Part shown: positions 17,270 to 25,486 of the stretch, piece by piece | Layout: each line of letters begins with the position of its first letter | How positions within the stretch are numbered: position 1 is the first letter of the stretch | Source: Nitrosopumilus sp. LS_AOA | Lineage (GTDB): Archaea; Thermoproteota; Nitrososphaeria; Nitrososphaerales; Nitrosopumilaceae | Assembly: GCA_001543015.1 (NCBI GenBank) | Contig: LFLC01000022.1 | Span: forward strand, 1-41,541 | DNA length: 41,541 nt | Direction of reading: 5' to 3' | Notes under the pieces: model-generated | The model's database searches: none | Told to the model about the DNA's origin: nothing | Seen by the model: the letters and a program-made list of their open reading frames with translations, nothing else | Position numbers and translations under genes: made by a program

Positions 17270-18863
17270 AATTACTTCGTCCACCTTCGCTTCTTCCACT
17301 GCCACCTTCTCGTCTATCATTAAATCGTCCACCTTCGCTTCTTCCACTGCCACCTTCTCGTCTATCATTAAATCGTCCACCTTCGCTTCTTCCACTGCCA
17401 CCTTCTCGTCTATCATTAAATCGTCCACCTTCGCTTCTTCCACTGCCACCTTCTCGTCTATCATTAAATCGTCCACCTTCTCTTCTTCCACTGCCACCTT
17501 CTCGTCTATCATTAAATCGTCCACCTTCTCTTCTTCCACTGCCACCTTCTCTTCTTCCACTGCCACCTTCTCTTCTTCCACTGCCACCTTCTCGTCTATC
17601 ATTAAATCGTCCACCTTCTCTTCTTCCACTGCCACCTTCTCTTCTTCCACTGCCACCTTCTCTTCTTCCACTGCCACCTTCTCTTCTTCCTCCTCCGAAG
17701 TTTCCTCCATCACGCTCAAATGATTGAGGTCTTCTGATATCTTTTTCAGTTGGATTTTCATATTTTTTGCCAATCTCTCCAACTCTGATGTTGAGTTTTT
17801 CAAGTAAAGTTTCATTCAATCCTTCTCCATAGACATCTACTCTTGCAGCTATGACAGCTTTTGCAGCTACTGCGCGAGCGATTTTTCCTCTTTGCCATCT
17901 TGGAGCTGAATGAACCATTGCATGTTGGAATAATAATCCGTGTTTTGGTGGTTGAGAACCTGTCTTCAATGCTCTAAACAATGCTTTTTCTGCACCTAAA
18001 ACTTGAATCGTACTTGCAGGCATTGATGCCATTTTCTTGAGACTTCCAGCTCGTCCTAAAAGTCGTGCACCAACTGCAGTTCCAAGAATTGCTGAAATAT
18101 TTGGAGCAATTAATTGCATTTCAGATTCAACATGGTCTTCTAATTTTTTACGTAATTCATGAAAATCTAAAATTTGTTTTGCAATTGATTGAACTATGGA
18201 TAAATTAAGTTCAGAGATATCCCCTCCTCTACTTTTTGATGAAATTAATGATAACATGTCTACTTTAGATTCTGGAAATCCTGCATCCTCAAAAATTTGT
18301 TTGGTAAATGATTCTCGTTTTCCTGCAAGTACAATTTGTGCATATCCGTTAATACTATCAATGATGTTATCTAATTCTGGAAAATGTAATCCATACCATT
18401 CTCTTAATCTTGAACTCAATGCGTTAGCTATTTTATCAATTTCGTCTAGTGAGTTAATTGCTTGAATAATATGTAAATCTGGACTTTCTGAAACTTTGGT
18501 AACAATTGATGATGATAATCCTAAAGCAAATTCTCTAAGTTTTCCTAACGCATCTTCAGGATTTGAAGCAAAACCTGAATCAACAATTATTTGAGGTTTT
18601 GTTGCTTGAACAATTTCTAATTTTGACTCATCCATAATTTGACAATCAACATTATTTTTTTTCAAAATTGCTAGTAGTGATTCATCACTAATTGCAAATC
18701 CTCTTTGAATCGAAAATAGATAATTTACCAATTCATTTAATTTTGCTTCTTTATTTTTTATTGAAAGATATTCTTTAACATTATTTGAGAATGAAAATGC
18801 TCTTTCTAGTTTCTCTTCATTGAAAACTGCGATTCCCAACTCTGTTAAAATTACAGAATACAT
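17220..18863 (-). CDS. nop5: Nop5 (Nop56/58-like) C/D-box RNP core protein with Gly/Arg tail
   Basis: Scaffold of the box C/D methylation RNP that joins fibrillarin to L7Ae and guide RNA. The N-terminal domain, a long coiled-coil stretch and the Nop domain are visible; the signature GARLLGRAGSLKKMASMPAS lies near 280-300. Residues from about 390 onward are a tail of GRREGGS and GRFNDRREGGSGRSEG units ending in a lysine/arginine patch (KKRKKFGRR). Archaeal Nop5 is usually about 370-420 aa, so this tail is a large addition resembling eukaryotic GAR domains. The ATG at 18863 is leaderless: a TATA-like tttaaa sits about 26 nt upstream. Confidence 0.95.
   Translation of the reverse strand: MYSVILTELGIAVFNEEKLERAFSFSNNVKEYLSIKNKEAKLNELVNYLFSIQRGFAISDESLLAILKKNNVDCQIMDESKLEIVQATKPQIIVDSGFASNPEDALGKLREFALGLSSSIVTKVSESPDLHIIQAINSLDEIDKIANALSSRLREWYGLHFPELDNIIDSINGYAQIVLAGKRESFTKQIFEDAGFPESKVDMLSLISSKSRGGDISELNLSIVQSIAKQILDFHELRKKLEDHVESEMQLIAPNISAILGTAVGARLLGRAGSLKKMASMPASTIQVLGAEKALFRALKTGSQPPKHGLLFQHAMVHSAPRWQRGKIARAVAAKAVIAARVDVYGEGLNETLLEKLNIRVGEIGKKYENPTEKDIRRPQSFERDGGNFGGGRREGGSGRREGGSGRREGGSGRREGGRFNDRREGGSGRREGGSGRREGGSGRREGGRFNDRREGGSGRREGGRFNDRREGGSGRSEGGRFNDRREGGSGRSEGGRFNDRREGGSGRSEGGRFNDRREGGSGRSEGGRSNYERSDSNKKRKKFGRR
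17278..17694. repeat. 48-bp and 21-bp tandem repeats encoding the Nop5 tail
   Basis: Two interleaved units are visible on the plus strand: a 48-bp unit combining tcgtctatcattaaatcgtc with the cttccactgccacc block, and a 21-bp unit (tcttcttccactgccacctt plus c). Both are multiples of three, so copy-number change keeps the Nop5 frame. They encode the 16-residue GRFNDRREGGSGR[RS]EG and the 7-residue GRREGGS. Near-identity of the copies points to recent slippage or unequal exchange. A second minus-strand frame is also open throughout. Confidence 0.9.
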
Positions 18864-18946
18864 GAATAGTTCAGTCTAAATCACCTTTAAAAAAGGTACC
18901 AGAACTATGAATCAACTATTATATTCGAAACTAAGTTCATTAATCA

Positions 18947-19858
18947 GTGGAACCCAGTCTTGCAACTTCCATAGGTCAAATCCAATTAGAACGACCTGTA
19001 ATGCTTGCATCTGGAATTTTGGGAATTTCTTTGGATGTTTTTAATCGTCTTTATCGCTCAGGTGCTGGAGCCGTAGTAACAAAATCCCTTAGTACTGAAC
19101 CTTGGGATGGATATCCAAACCCGACTATTTTTAGTGTTAATGGCGGTGGATGGATGAATGCTGTAGGGCTGTCTAATCCCGGAGCACCTAATTTTGCCAA
19201 AATGATAGAATCTAATCAAGATGTTCCAATTATTGTAAGTTTGGTAGGTTCAATTCCTGCTGACTTTGAATTGATGATAAAACAATTTGAAAATTGTAAG
19301 GTAACTGCATATGAATTGAATCTTTCATGTCCACATGTTGCTAAAGTTGGATTGGAGGTTGGTGATGATCCTGAATTAGTCAAACAGATTGTTACTACTG
19401 TTAAAAATTCTACCAAAGTCCCAGTAATTGCTAAAGTCGGTTTGGGTACTACTCATTATCTAAAAACAGTTGGAACTGCAATTGAATCTGGAATTGATGC
19501 AATTACTGCAATCAATACTGTTCGAGCCATGGCAATTGATGTGGAAACACAACGACCTATACTTAGTAATAAATTTGGAGGATTGTCTGGTACTCCAATT
19601 AAACCAATTGCATTAAGATGTGTTTATGAAATTTCTTCAAAATATGACATTCCAATTATTGGATGTGGCGGAATTTCTAACTGGGAAGATGCTATTGAAT
19701 TTTTCTTAGCAGGTGCTTCTGCAATTCAACTTGGAAGTGCTGTAGGTGATAATTGGATTAGTATTTTTGATGATATCAATAAAGGAATATTACAGTATAT
19801 GAAAAAGAAAAATTTTTCTACATTACAGGAGATGGTAGGTCTTGCAAAGAAATCATAA
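18947..19858 (+). CDS. pyrD: Dihydroorotate dehydrogenase B, catalytic subunit
   Basis: FMN enzyme oxidising dihydroorotate to orotate in pyrimidine synthesis. It shows the class 1 start (LERPVMLASGILG), the NAVGLSNPG flavin loop, ELNLSCPHVAKVG with the catalytic cysteine region, and the C-terminal phosphate-binding GCGGISNWEDAIEFFLAGASA. The length is 303 aa. The start codon is GTG 18947, about 27 nt after a TATA-like tattatat, so it is probably leaderless. It overlaps pyrK by 17 nt; that partner marks it as the NAD-linked class 1B enzyme. Confidence 0.95.
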   Translation: MEPSLATSIGQIQLERPVMLASGILGISLDVFNRLYRSGAGAVVTKSLSTEPWDGYPNPTIFSVNGGGWMNAVGLSNPGAPNFAKMIESNQDVPIIVSLVGSIPADFELMIKQFENCKVTAYELNLSCPHVAKVGLEVGDDPELVKQIVTTVKNSTKVPVIAKVGLGTTHYLKTVGTAIESGIDAITAINTVRAMAIDVETQRPILSNKFGGLSGTPIKPIALRCVYEISSKYDIPIIGCGGISNWEDAIEFFLAGASAIQLGSAVGDNWISIFDDINKGILQYMKKKNFSTLQEMVGLAKKS

Positions 19859-20654
19859 CCATACAAAAATTATCACAATTGAAAAAGTGATTGATGAAAC
19901 ACCTACTGTTAGAACTCTAGTTTTCTCAGATGAGATCATGGCAAATGTTCTTCCTGGCCAATTCGCAATGGTTTGGATTCCTGGAATAAATGAATTACCA
20001 ATGAGTGTAATGATTTCACAAGAATCTGGAAAAGCTGCTTTCACTGTACGGAAGCATGGGGATGCATCAACTGGTTTATTCAATATTAAAGTCGGTGGAC
20101 AAATTGGAATTCGAGGCCCTTATGGCAATTCTTTTGATCTCAAAGAAGGAAAATTATTGTTAGTTGGTGGTGGAACTGGTCTTGTTCCAATGATGAGATT
20201 ACTTACATTTGTAAAACCTACTGATGATGTCACTGTTCTTATTGGTGCAAAATCAAAAGATGAGGTATTTTTTGAAGATTTATCAAATACTCTTTTAGAA
20301 AAAAACACTCACAAAGTCCTTGTTTCTACTGATGATGGGAGTTATGGAGAAAAAGGCTTTGTTACTGATTTAGTTGAAAAACTTGTTAGTGAAAATCAAT
20401 TTGATGGTGTGTACGTTTGTGGCCCTGAAATTATGATGTATAAAACAGTACAATCTGCTCATTCTAGGAAAATTTTTGTCCAAGCTAGTCTTGAACGAAT
20501 GATGAAATGTGGAGTTGGAATTTGTGGAAGTTGCTGTGTAGGTGAAGATCTTGTTTGTAAGGATGGCACTGTATTTGATGGTGATCATTTATCCACGAAT
20601 AAAGAATTTGGTATTTCTCACAGGAATAAGGCGGGAATTTTAGAAAATTACTAA
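19842..20654 (+). CDS. pyrK: Dihydroorotate dehydrogenase B, electron-transfer subunit PyrK
   Basis: FAD and [2Fe-2S] subunit that passes electrons from PyrD to NAD+. It has the ferredoxin-reductase-like FAD domain (PGQFAMVWIPG, IRGPYGNSF), the NAD-binding GGGTGLVPMMRLL and YVCGPEIMM, and the C-terminal iron-sulfur cysteines in CGVGICGSCCVGEDLVC. The length of 270 aa fits the family. The TTG start at 19842 lies within the end of pyrD and no ATG lies between it and the conserved core, so expression is probably coupled. Confidence 0.94.
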   Translation: MQRNHNHTKIITIEKVIDETPTVRTLVFSDEIMANVLPGQFAMVWIPGINELPMSVMISQESGKAAFTVRKHGDASTGLFNIKVGGQIGIRGPYGNSFDLKEGKLLLVGGGTGLVPMMRLLTFVKPTDDVTVLIGAKSKDEVFFEDLSNTLLEKNTHKVLVSTDDGSYGEKGFVTDLVEKLVSENQFDGVYVCGPEIMMYKTVQSAHSRKIFVQASLERMMKCGVGICGSCCVGEDLVCKDGTVFDGDHLSTNKEFGISHRNKAGILENY

Positions 20655-20696
20655 TTTTGGCTAGCAAGGTTTAAAATAAATCATAAAAGCATTTCC

Positions 20697-22430
20697 GTGA
20701 AGAGAATGGGCACTCCAAAGATCGTTTTAACTGCTGATCGTACTTTGATGTCTCCTTATCGTGGTTTATCTTTAGCAACATTTTTTGGATGTGCACCAGC
20801 ACTTGATCCTAATAGAGATAAGAATAGTTTTTGGTACAAGATTCTTGGAAATCAAGTAACTCCAAAGATTTTATTTGATTTTATTTGTAATTATATTCCT
20901 CATACTAATGGTGTTGCAAATTATGCTCCATATGGATTAAGAAAATTAGAGGCTGGATTATTACGAGATGGATTTACCCGAGATGAGGTTGTAGTTGCAC
21001 ATCCAAACTTTATTGAACAATTCATTGGGCCTGAAACTGAAGTAATTGGAACCTATGAGATGGATCCTCTTGGAATGGGTCCTGTAACTATGACATTTAC
21101 TTATGGACGAAAACAAACGTCTTATGATGAATTTTACAATGCTGAATTACATCACAGAATCAAAGCTGCTAAACTAAAAACTGGAAGTAAAGCCAAAGTA
21201 ATTTCTGGAGCTTCTGGAACTTGGCAATATAATTATGATCCTGAGAAAATTGAAGAATTTGGAATCTATGCAATTTTAGAGGGAGAACTTGGTGGAATTG
21301 CTCCTGAGATTGATGGACATGCAGGACGATTTTTCAATTATCTGATAAACGGTGATTTTGAAAATATGGATCCATTCAGAAAGAGAAGTGATTTTAAAGT
21401 AAACATAAAAGAATTTGAAACAAATAATAAAAAAATTCATGCACGATTTGTTAATTTCTGGGACAGACCTACTATAGATGAAATTCCTGATATTATAGAA
21501 CCCAGTATGCATGGAATGGTTGAGGTAATGCGTGGTTGTGGTAGAGGTTGTAAATTTTGTGATGTAACATTACGATCTTTGAGATATTATCCACCAGAAA
21601 AAGTTGTAAAAGAAATTGAAGTTAATATGAAAAAAGGTGGTGCAAAATCTGCATGGATTCACAGTGATGATATTTTTGTTTATGGTATGGATCCAAGAAC
21701 TGCAAAAGGAATGGAACCAAACAGAGAAGCATTAGAAGAATTATTCACTGCAATTATGGCTACTGGAGTTGAACATACAAATCCAACACATGGAACATTG
21801 GCTGGTGCAATTGCTGATGAAAAACTTTTACCAAATCTTTCAAGAATAATTAAAGCTGGCCCTAGTAACTTGATTGGTGTTCAAGCCGGTCTTGAGACTG
21901 GAAGTTTAAGATTAATTGGAAAGTATGCCGATAGAAAGCTTGCACCATATGATCCATCCGAATGGCACTGGGTAGTTAAAGAAGGAGTAAAGGCAATGAA
22001 TGAAAATTATTGGGTTCCTGCATTTACATTAATTATGGGTCTTGATAATGATGAAACCCCTGAGGATTCATGGGATACAATTCGATTAATTAGTGAGTTA
22101 GAACATGAACAACCCGATTCTATGTTTACTGCAACTGCATTAACATTTGTTCCAATTGGATTGTTAGAGCAATCCAAATTCTTTAACATTGGACAAGAAA
22201 TGACTCCTGCCCAACTTGGTGTACTTTACAAAACATGGCAACACAATTTCAAATATGCTATACAAAAATTCATGACTAAAACTGGTTCAAAAGGTCCTCA
22301 AAGATATCTCTTTAATGCACTTGCAAGATCTCTTGGAGGTGTTCCACTTAGTGCAATGGAAAAATATGCACGCAGGAAGAGTAAGGAACATGAAAGAGTC
22401 ATTGATGTAATTAAAAACAAGTACTGGTAG
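20697..22430 (+). CDS. B12-binding-type radical SAM protein
   Basis: A 577-residue radical SAM enzyme. The 4Fe-4S motif is RGCGRGCKFCD (CxxxCxxC, about residue 280). Before it is a domain of roughly 200 residues with DPLGMGPVTMTFT, which resembles the cobalamin-binding-like N-terminus of archaeal B12-type radical SAM proteins. The GTG start at 20697 sits about 26 nt after tttaaaat (20670-20677); ATG 20706 is the alternative. Such proteins modify unreactive carbons. From memory the opening VLTADRTLMSPYRG and overall size recall the GDGT ring synthases (GrsA/GrsB), which thaumarchaea need for crenarchaeol, but I cannot confirm this without alignment. It stands alone after pyrK. Confidence 0.85.
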   Translation: MKRMGTPKIVLTADRTLMSPYRGLSLATFFGCAPALDPNRDKNSFWYKILGNQVTPKILFDFICNYIPHTNGVANYAPYGLRKLEAGLLRDGFTRDEVVVAHPNFIEQFIGPETEVIGTYEMDPLGMGPVTMTFTYGRKQTSYDEFYNAELHHRIKAAKLKTGSKAKVISGASGTWQYNYDPEKIEEFGIYAILEGELGGIAPEIDGHAGRFFNYLINGDFENMDPFRKRSDFKVNIKEFETNNKKIHARFVNFWDRPTIDEIPDIIEPSMHGMVEVMRGCGRGCKFCDVTLRSLRYYPPEKVVKEIEVNMKKGGAKSAWIHSDDIFVYGMDPRTAKGMEPNREALEELFTAIMATGVEHTNPTHGTLAGAIADEKLLPNLSRIIKAGPSNLIGVQAGLETGSLRLIGKYADRKLAPYDPSEWHWVVKEGVKAMNENYWVPAFTLIMGLDNDETPEDSWDTIRLISELEHEQPDSMFTATALTFVPIGLLEQSKFFNIGQEMTPAQLGVLYKTWQHNFKYAIQKFMTKTGSKGPQRYLFNALARSLGGVPLSAMEKYARRKSKEHERVIDVIKNKYW

Positions 22431-22470
22431 TCATACAAATACATAAATTCACTATTCTGTGGTGTTATTC

Positions 22471-22653
22471 ATGGCAACACACGGTTCACTTACTAAAGCA
22501 GGTAAAGTACGAGGACAAACTCCAAAAGTTGAAGGACGAAAAATTGTAGGCGATAGTTCTAGTGTTGCAAATAAAAGTAATTTCAAAAAACGATTTGCTT
22601 TAGGTAGATATCCTGGTCAAAACAAACCTGGCCAAAGAAGAAAACGACGATAG
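22471..22653 (+). CDS. rps30e: Ribosomal protein S30e
   Basis: Small-subunit ribosomal protein of 60 residues, recognised by the start MATHGSLTKAGKVRGQTPK and the basic end PGQNKPGQRRKRR. S30e is found in eukaryotes and in Thaumarchaeota, Crenarchaeota and relatives but not in most Euryarchaeota, which supports the taxonomic assignment. The frame is open upstream to 22459, but ATG 22471 fits the family and lies about 26 nt after a TATA-like cataaat (22442-22448). Confidence 0.95.
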   Translation: MATHGSLTKAGKVRGQTPKVEGRKIVGDSSSVANKSNFKKRFALGRYPGQNKPGQRRKRR

Positions 22654-22702
22654 TTGTTTTGTTAAAATTTTCTAGTTTTACGATCTTTTGTAAAACAATA
22701 CT

Positions 22703-22734
22703 CTTATAAAGTACTGGTACCGTACTATACGGTA
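22703..22734 (+). promoter_or_regulatory. radA promoter with overlapping palindromes
   Basis: TATA-like cttataaa (22703-22710) is centred about 26 nt before ATG 22734. Between it and the start lie the palindromes AGTACT (22710-22715) and GGTACC (22716-22721) and a 7-bp inverted repeat TACCGTA/TACGGTA (22718-22724 and 22728-22734) that ends on the first base of the start codon. A dimeric repressor bound here would block initiation, or the RNA could fold at the very 5' end of a leaderless message. Confidence 0.5.
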
Positions 22735-24002
22735 TGGTAGAAGATTTAAGATTAGATAGTTTAGAGGGCGTAGGTCCTGTAACTACAAGAAAATTATCCG
22801 ATGCAGGTATCCACAACGTCATGGATCTCATCGTCAGAGGTCCTGTAGATATTGCAGCCATAACTGGAATGGAAAAGGATACTGCTGAAAAAATTGTCAA
22901 TAAAGCCCGTCAACATTTAGTTGAAGGGGGATTAATTGCCAAAGATTTTGTTAGTGCAACTGAGATTTACAAACACAGACAAAGTATTGGTAAAATTTCA
23001 ACTGGTACAAATTGTCTTGACACATTGTTTGATGGAGGTATTGAGACTCAAGCATTGACTGAAGTTTATGGCGAATTTGGTTGTGGTAAAACACAATTTG
23101 CTCATACATTATCTGTTATGGTGCAAAAACCAAAAGAAGAAGGAGGTCTTGATGGAGGTGTTCTATACATTGATACCGAAAATACTTTCAGACCTGAAAG
23201 AATTGTAACTATTGCTAAATGCCATGATATGGATCCAGAAAAAGTTTTAGACAGAATCATTGTTGCTCGTGCATATAACAGTGCACATCAAATATTAATT
23301 CTTGAAGAAGCTGGTGCAATAATTGAAGAAAACAACATCAAACTAATTGTTGCAGATTCTGCAGTTGGATTATTCCGTGCTGAATATCTTGGACGTGGAA
23401 CATTATCTGTAAGACAGCAAAAACTAAATCACTTTGTTCATTTGTTATCAAGAATTGCAGAGACATACAACTGTGCTGCACTTGCAACTAACCAAGTTAT
23501 GGCATCCCCTGATGTCTTCTTTGGAGATCCGATTCGTCCAGTTGGTGGTAATGTAGTTGCACATACCAGTACCTATAGAATATACTTTAAGAAATCAGGC
23601 AAGAAACGAATTGCAAGAATGGTGGATAGCCCTCATCATCCTGAAGAGGAAGTAATCTTTGCTTTAGGTGCAGCAGGTGTTGTAGATCCTGAAGAAGTCG
23701 ACAAAAAGACAAAAAAGACTACTAAAAAAGCAACTACTAAAAAAGTAAAAACACCAAAAATAGAGCTTACAGTAGAAACACCAGAAATTGCAACTACAGA
23801 GGAACCAACAGTAGAAACACCTGAAGTAGAGGCTACAGTGGAACCAACAGTAGAAACACCTGAAATTGCAACCATTGAAGAACCTCTAGTAAAAGAAATT
23901 GAATCTGATGATTCAGAATCAACAGAAGCATCTGAAGTAGAGGCTACAGTAGAACCTACAGTAGAAATCAAATCTGATGATTTAGAACCAACAGAAGAAT
24001 AA
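22734..24002 (+). CDS. radA: DNA repair and recombination protein RadA with repetitive C-terminal tail
   Basis: Archaeal RecA/Rad51 recombinase forming filaments on single-stranded DNA. It has the N-terminal helix-hairpin-helix domain (LEGVGPVTTRKLSDAGI), the polymerisation linker, Walker A GEFGCGKTQ (about 110), Walker B KLIVADS (about 205), and the loop with ALATNQVMASPD. The catalytic core ends near residue 320 with GAAGVVDPEE. It is followed by about 100 extra residues: a lysine/threonine-rich stretch, then acidic repeats built on PTVETPE and EVEATVE. Typical RadA is about 320-350 aa, so the tail is unusual. A leaderless start at ATG 22734 fits the TATA spacing. Confidence 0.96.
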   Translation: MVEDLRLDSLEGVGPVTTRKLSDAGIHNVMDLIVRGPVDIAAITGMEKDTAEKIVNKARQHLVEGGLIAKDFVSATEIYKHRQSIGKISTGTNCLDTLFDGGIETQALTEVYGEFGCGKTQFAHTLSVMVQKPKEEGGLDGGVLYIDTENTFRPERIVTIAKCHDMDPEKVLDRIIVARAYNSAHQILILEEAGAIIEENNIKLIVADSAVGLFRAEYLGRGTLSVRQQKLNHFVHLLSRIAETYNCAALATNQVMASPDVFFGDPIRPVGGNVVAHTSTYRIYFKKSGKKRIARMVDSPHHPEEEVIFALGAAGVVDPEEVDKKTKKTTKKATTKKVKTPKIELTVETPEIATTEEPTVETPEVEATVEPTVETPEIATIEEPLVKEIESDDSESTEASEVEATVEPTVEIKSDDLEPTEE

Positions 24003-24033
24003 TCTCTTCTCTTTTCTCTAATTTTCTTTTTTG
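24003..24033 (+). terminator. Pyrimidine-rich candidate terminator after radA
   Basis: Immediately after the radA stop the plus strand is almost all C and T, with runs of T ending in six T residues. There is no hairpin. U-rich tracts of this kind act as intrinsic terminators for archaeal RNA polymerase. It separates radA from the rlmN promoter. Confidence 0.45.
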
Positions 24034-24079
24034 GTACTATTGATTAAATTATAATATCATTTGAAATCAGTACTATATC

Positions 24080-25144
24080 ATGACTGATCTTTATCGTTTA
24101 CTGCCCGAAGAAATGGAACAACTAGTAATGGATATGGGATATCCTAGATATAGGGCAGATCAAATCCTTCTTCCACTATATTATCAGTTCCCAAAAAGTT
24201 TTGATGATATTCCGCAACTTCCAAAAAAACTGAGAGAAGACTTAATCAAATCTGGTTATACAATAGGCTCTGCAAAAGAAACCCATCGTATTGTAAGTGA
24301 TGATGGTGATACAACTAAATTATTATTACAACTTGCTGAAACTTCTGTTGAAACTGTTCTAATGCAATACGATTCATCAAAAATTGGCGGTCATCCAAGA
24401 TCAACGATATGTGTTTCAACACAAATTGGATGTGCTATGGGGTGTGTATTTTGTGCAACAGGACAAATGGGATTTGAAACAAATCTTGCAGCTGAGGATA
24501 TTATTTCTCAAGTAATTCATTTTGCAGAAATTTTACAAAAACGAGGTGAACATGTAACAAATTTAGTTTTTATGGGAATGGGTGAACCAATGGCAAATTA
24601 TGATGAAATGATTCGTGCTGTAAAAATTTTGACACATGATAGAGGTTTTGGATTAGGTCAACGACACATTACTATATCGACTATAGGTATAACTTCTGGA
24701 ATAGACAAACTAGCTGATGAAAATCTACAGATAGGTCTTGCAATATCACTTCATGCCCCAAATAATGAGTTACGAAAAAAATTAGTACCAACAGCAGGAC
24801 CTAATTCAGTTGAAGAAATTATTGATGCTGGACAAAGATATTTCAAAAAAACTGGACGTCGTGTTACTTTTGAATATGCTTTGATGGGTGGAATTAATGA
24901 TTCTCCTGAAATTGCAAAAGAACTATCTGTACTTTTAGAAGGAAATGGATCTCATGTGAATTTAATTCCAATCAATCCTACTGCTGGTAATTTTAAACGA
25001 CCATCAGAAGATCGTGTCAGTGAATTTGAACAAATTTTATCAAATGCTGGGATAAATTGTACCGTTCGTATAGAGAAAGGAACTGAGATCTCAGCTGCTT
25101 GTGGTCAATTAAGAACTGATATTATTGATTCTACAAAAAATTAG
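24080..25144 (+). CDS. rlmN: RlmN/Cfr-family radical SAM RNA methyltransferase
   Basis: In bacteria RlmN makes 2-methyladenosine at A2503 of 23S rRNA and A37 of some tRNAs. The protein has STQIGCAMGCVFCATGQ (CxxxCxxC cluster motif, about 115-125), MGMGEPMANYDE, the GINDS segment and the C-terminal SAACGQL whose cysteine carries the methyl intermediate. It is 354 aa, normal for the family. RlmN is mainly bacterial, so an ancient transfer into this lineage is plausible. The ATG is about 27 nt after attataatat (24047-24056), suggesting a leaderless transcript. Confidence 0.94.
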   Translation: MTDLYRLLPEEMEQLVMDMGYPRYRADQILLPLYYQFPKSFDDIPQLPKKLREDLIKSGYTIGSAKETHRIVSDDGDTTKLLLQLAETSVETVLMQYDSSKIGGHPRSTICVSTQIGCAMGCVFCATGQMGFETNLAAEDIISQVIHFAEILQKRGEHVTNLVFMGMGEPMANYDEMIRAVKILTHDRGFGLGQRHITISTIGITSGIDKLADENLQIGLAISLHAPNNELRKKLVPTAGPNSVEEIIDAGQRYFKKTGRRVTFEYALMGGINDSPEIAKELSVLLEGNGSHVNLIPINPTAGNFKRPSEDRVSEFEQILSNAGINCTVRIEKGTEISAACGQLRTDIIDSTKN

Positions 25145-25184
25145 TCCTAAGTGTTAAAATAGGGCTTTCGGAGATTTCACACAA

Positions 25185-25484
25185 ATGGCAACTAAGAAAA
25201 CTTCTGGTCGTTCACATGGATTTAAACACAAATCACGTAATGTAATGAAGAAAAAGGCACCAAGAGGTGTATCGTTTTTGTTACGTGAATACAAAGAAGG
25301 TCAACAAGCTCTAGTCATTATTGATCCTCGACAGCATAAAGGACTACCACATAGACGATATCATGGTAAAGTTGGTGTTGTAACTAATGTTGGTAGACGT
25401 TCTGTCACATTAACTGTGAAATTAGGAAATAAACCAAAAACCTTAATCACTAGATTAGATCACATAAAACCATTCGGTGTATAA
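25185..25484 (+). CDS. rpl21e: Ribosomal protein L21e
   Basis: Large-subunit protein of 99 residues with the conserved start (SHGFKHKSRNVMKKKAPRGV), then IDPRQHKGLPHRRYHGKVG and GNKPKTLITRLDHIKPF. It leads the conserved archaeal string L21e-Rpo4-DUF655-KsgA-HemK, an arrangement that supports every assignment in it. A TATA-like tgttaaaat (about 25151-25160) lies roughly 28 nt upstream of the ATG. It ends 2 nt before rpo4. Confidence 0.97.
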   Translation: MATKKTSGRSHGFKHKSRNVMKKKAPRGVSFLLREYKEGQQALVIIDPRQHKGLPHRRYHGKVGVVTNVGRRSVTLTVKLGNKPKTLITRLDHIKPFGV

Positions 25485-25486
25485 TT

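Noticed and set aside
17270-17815. Upstream extension of fibrillarin to 416 aa
   Set aside because: The extra 180 residues are only the second-frame reading of the Nop5 repeats; the normal family length begins at ATG 17269. Kept as a finding, not as the gene start.
23636-23971. Minus-strand 111-aa frame opposite the radA tail
   Set aside because: It is a serine/threonine/valine-rich shadow of the repeats in the RadA extension, with no promoter or homologue-like pattern.
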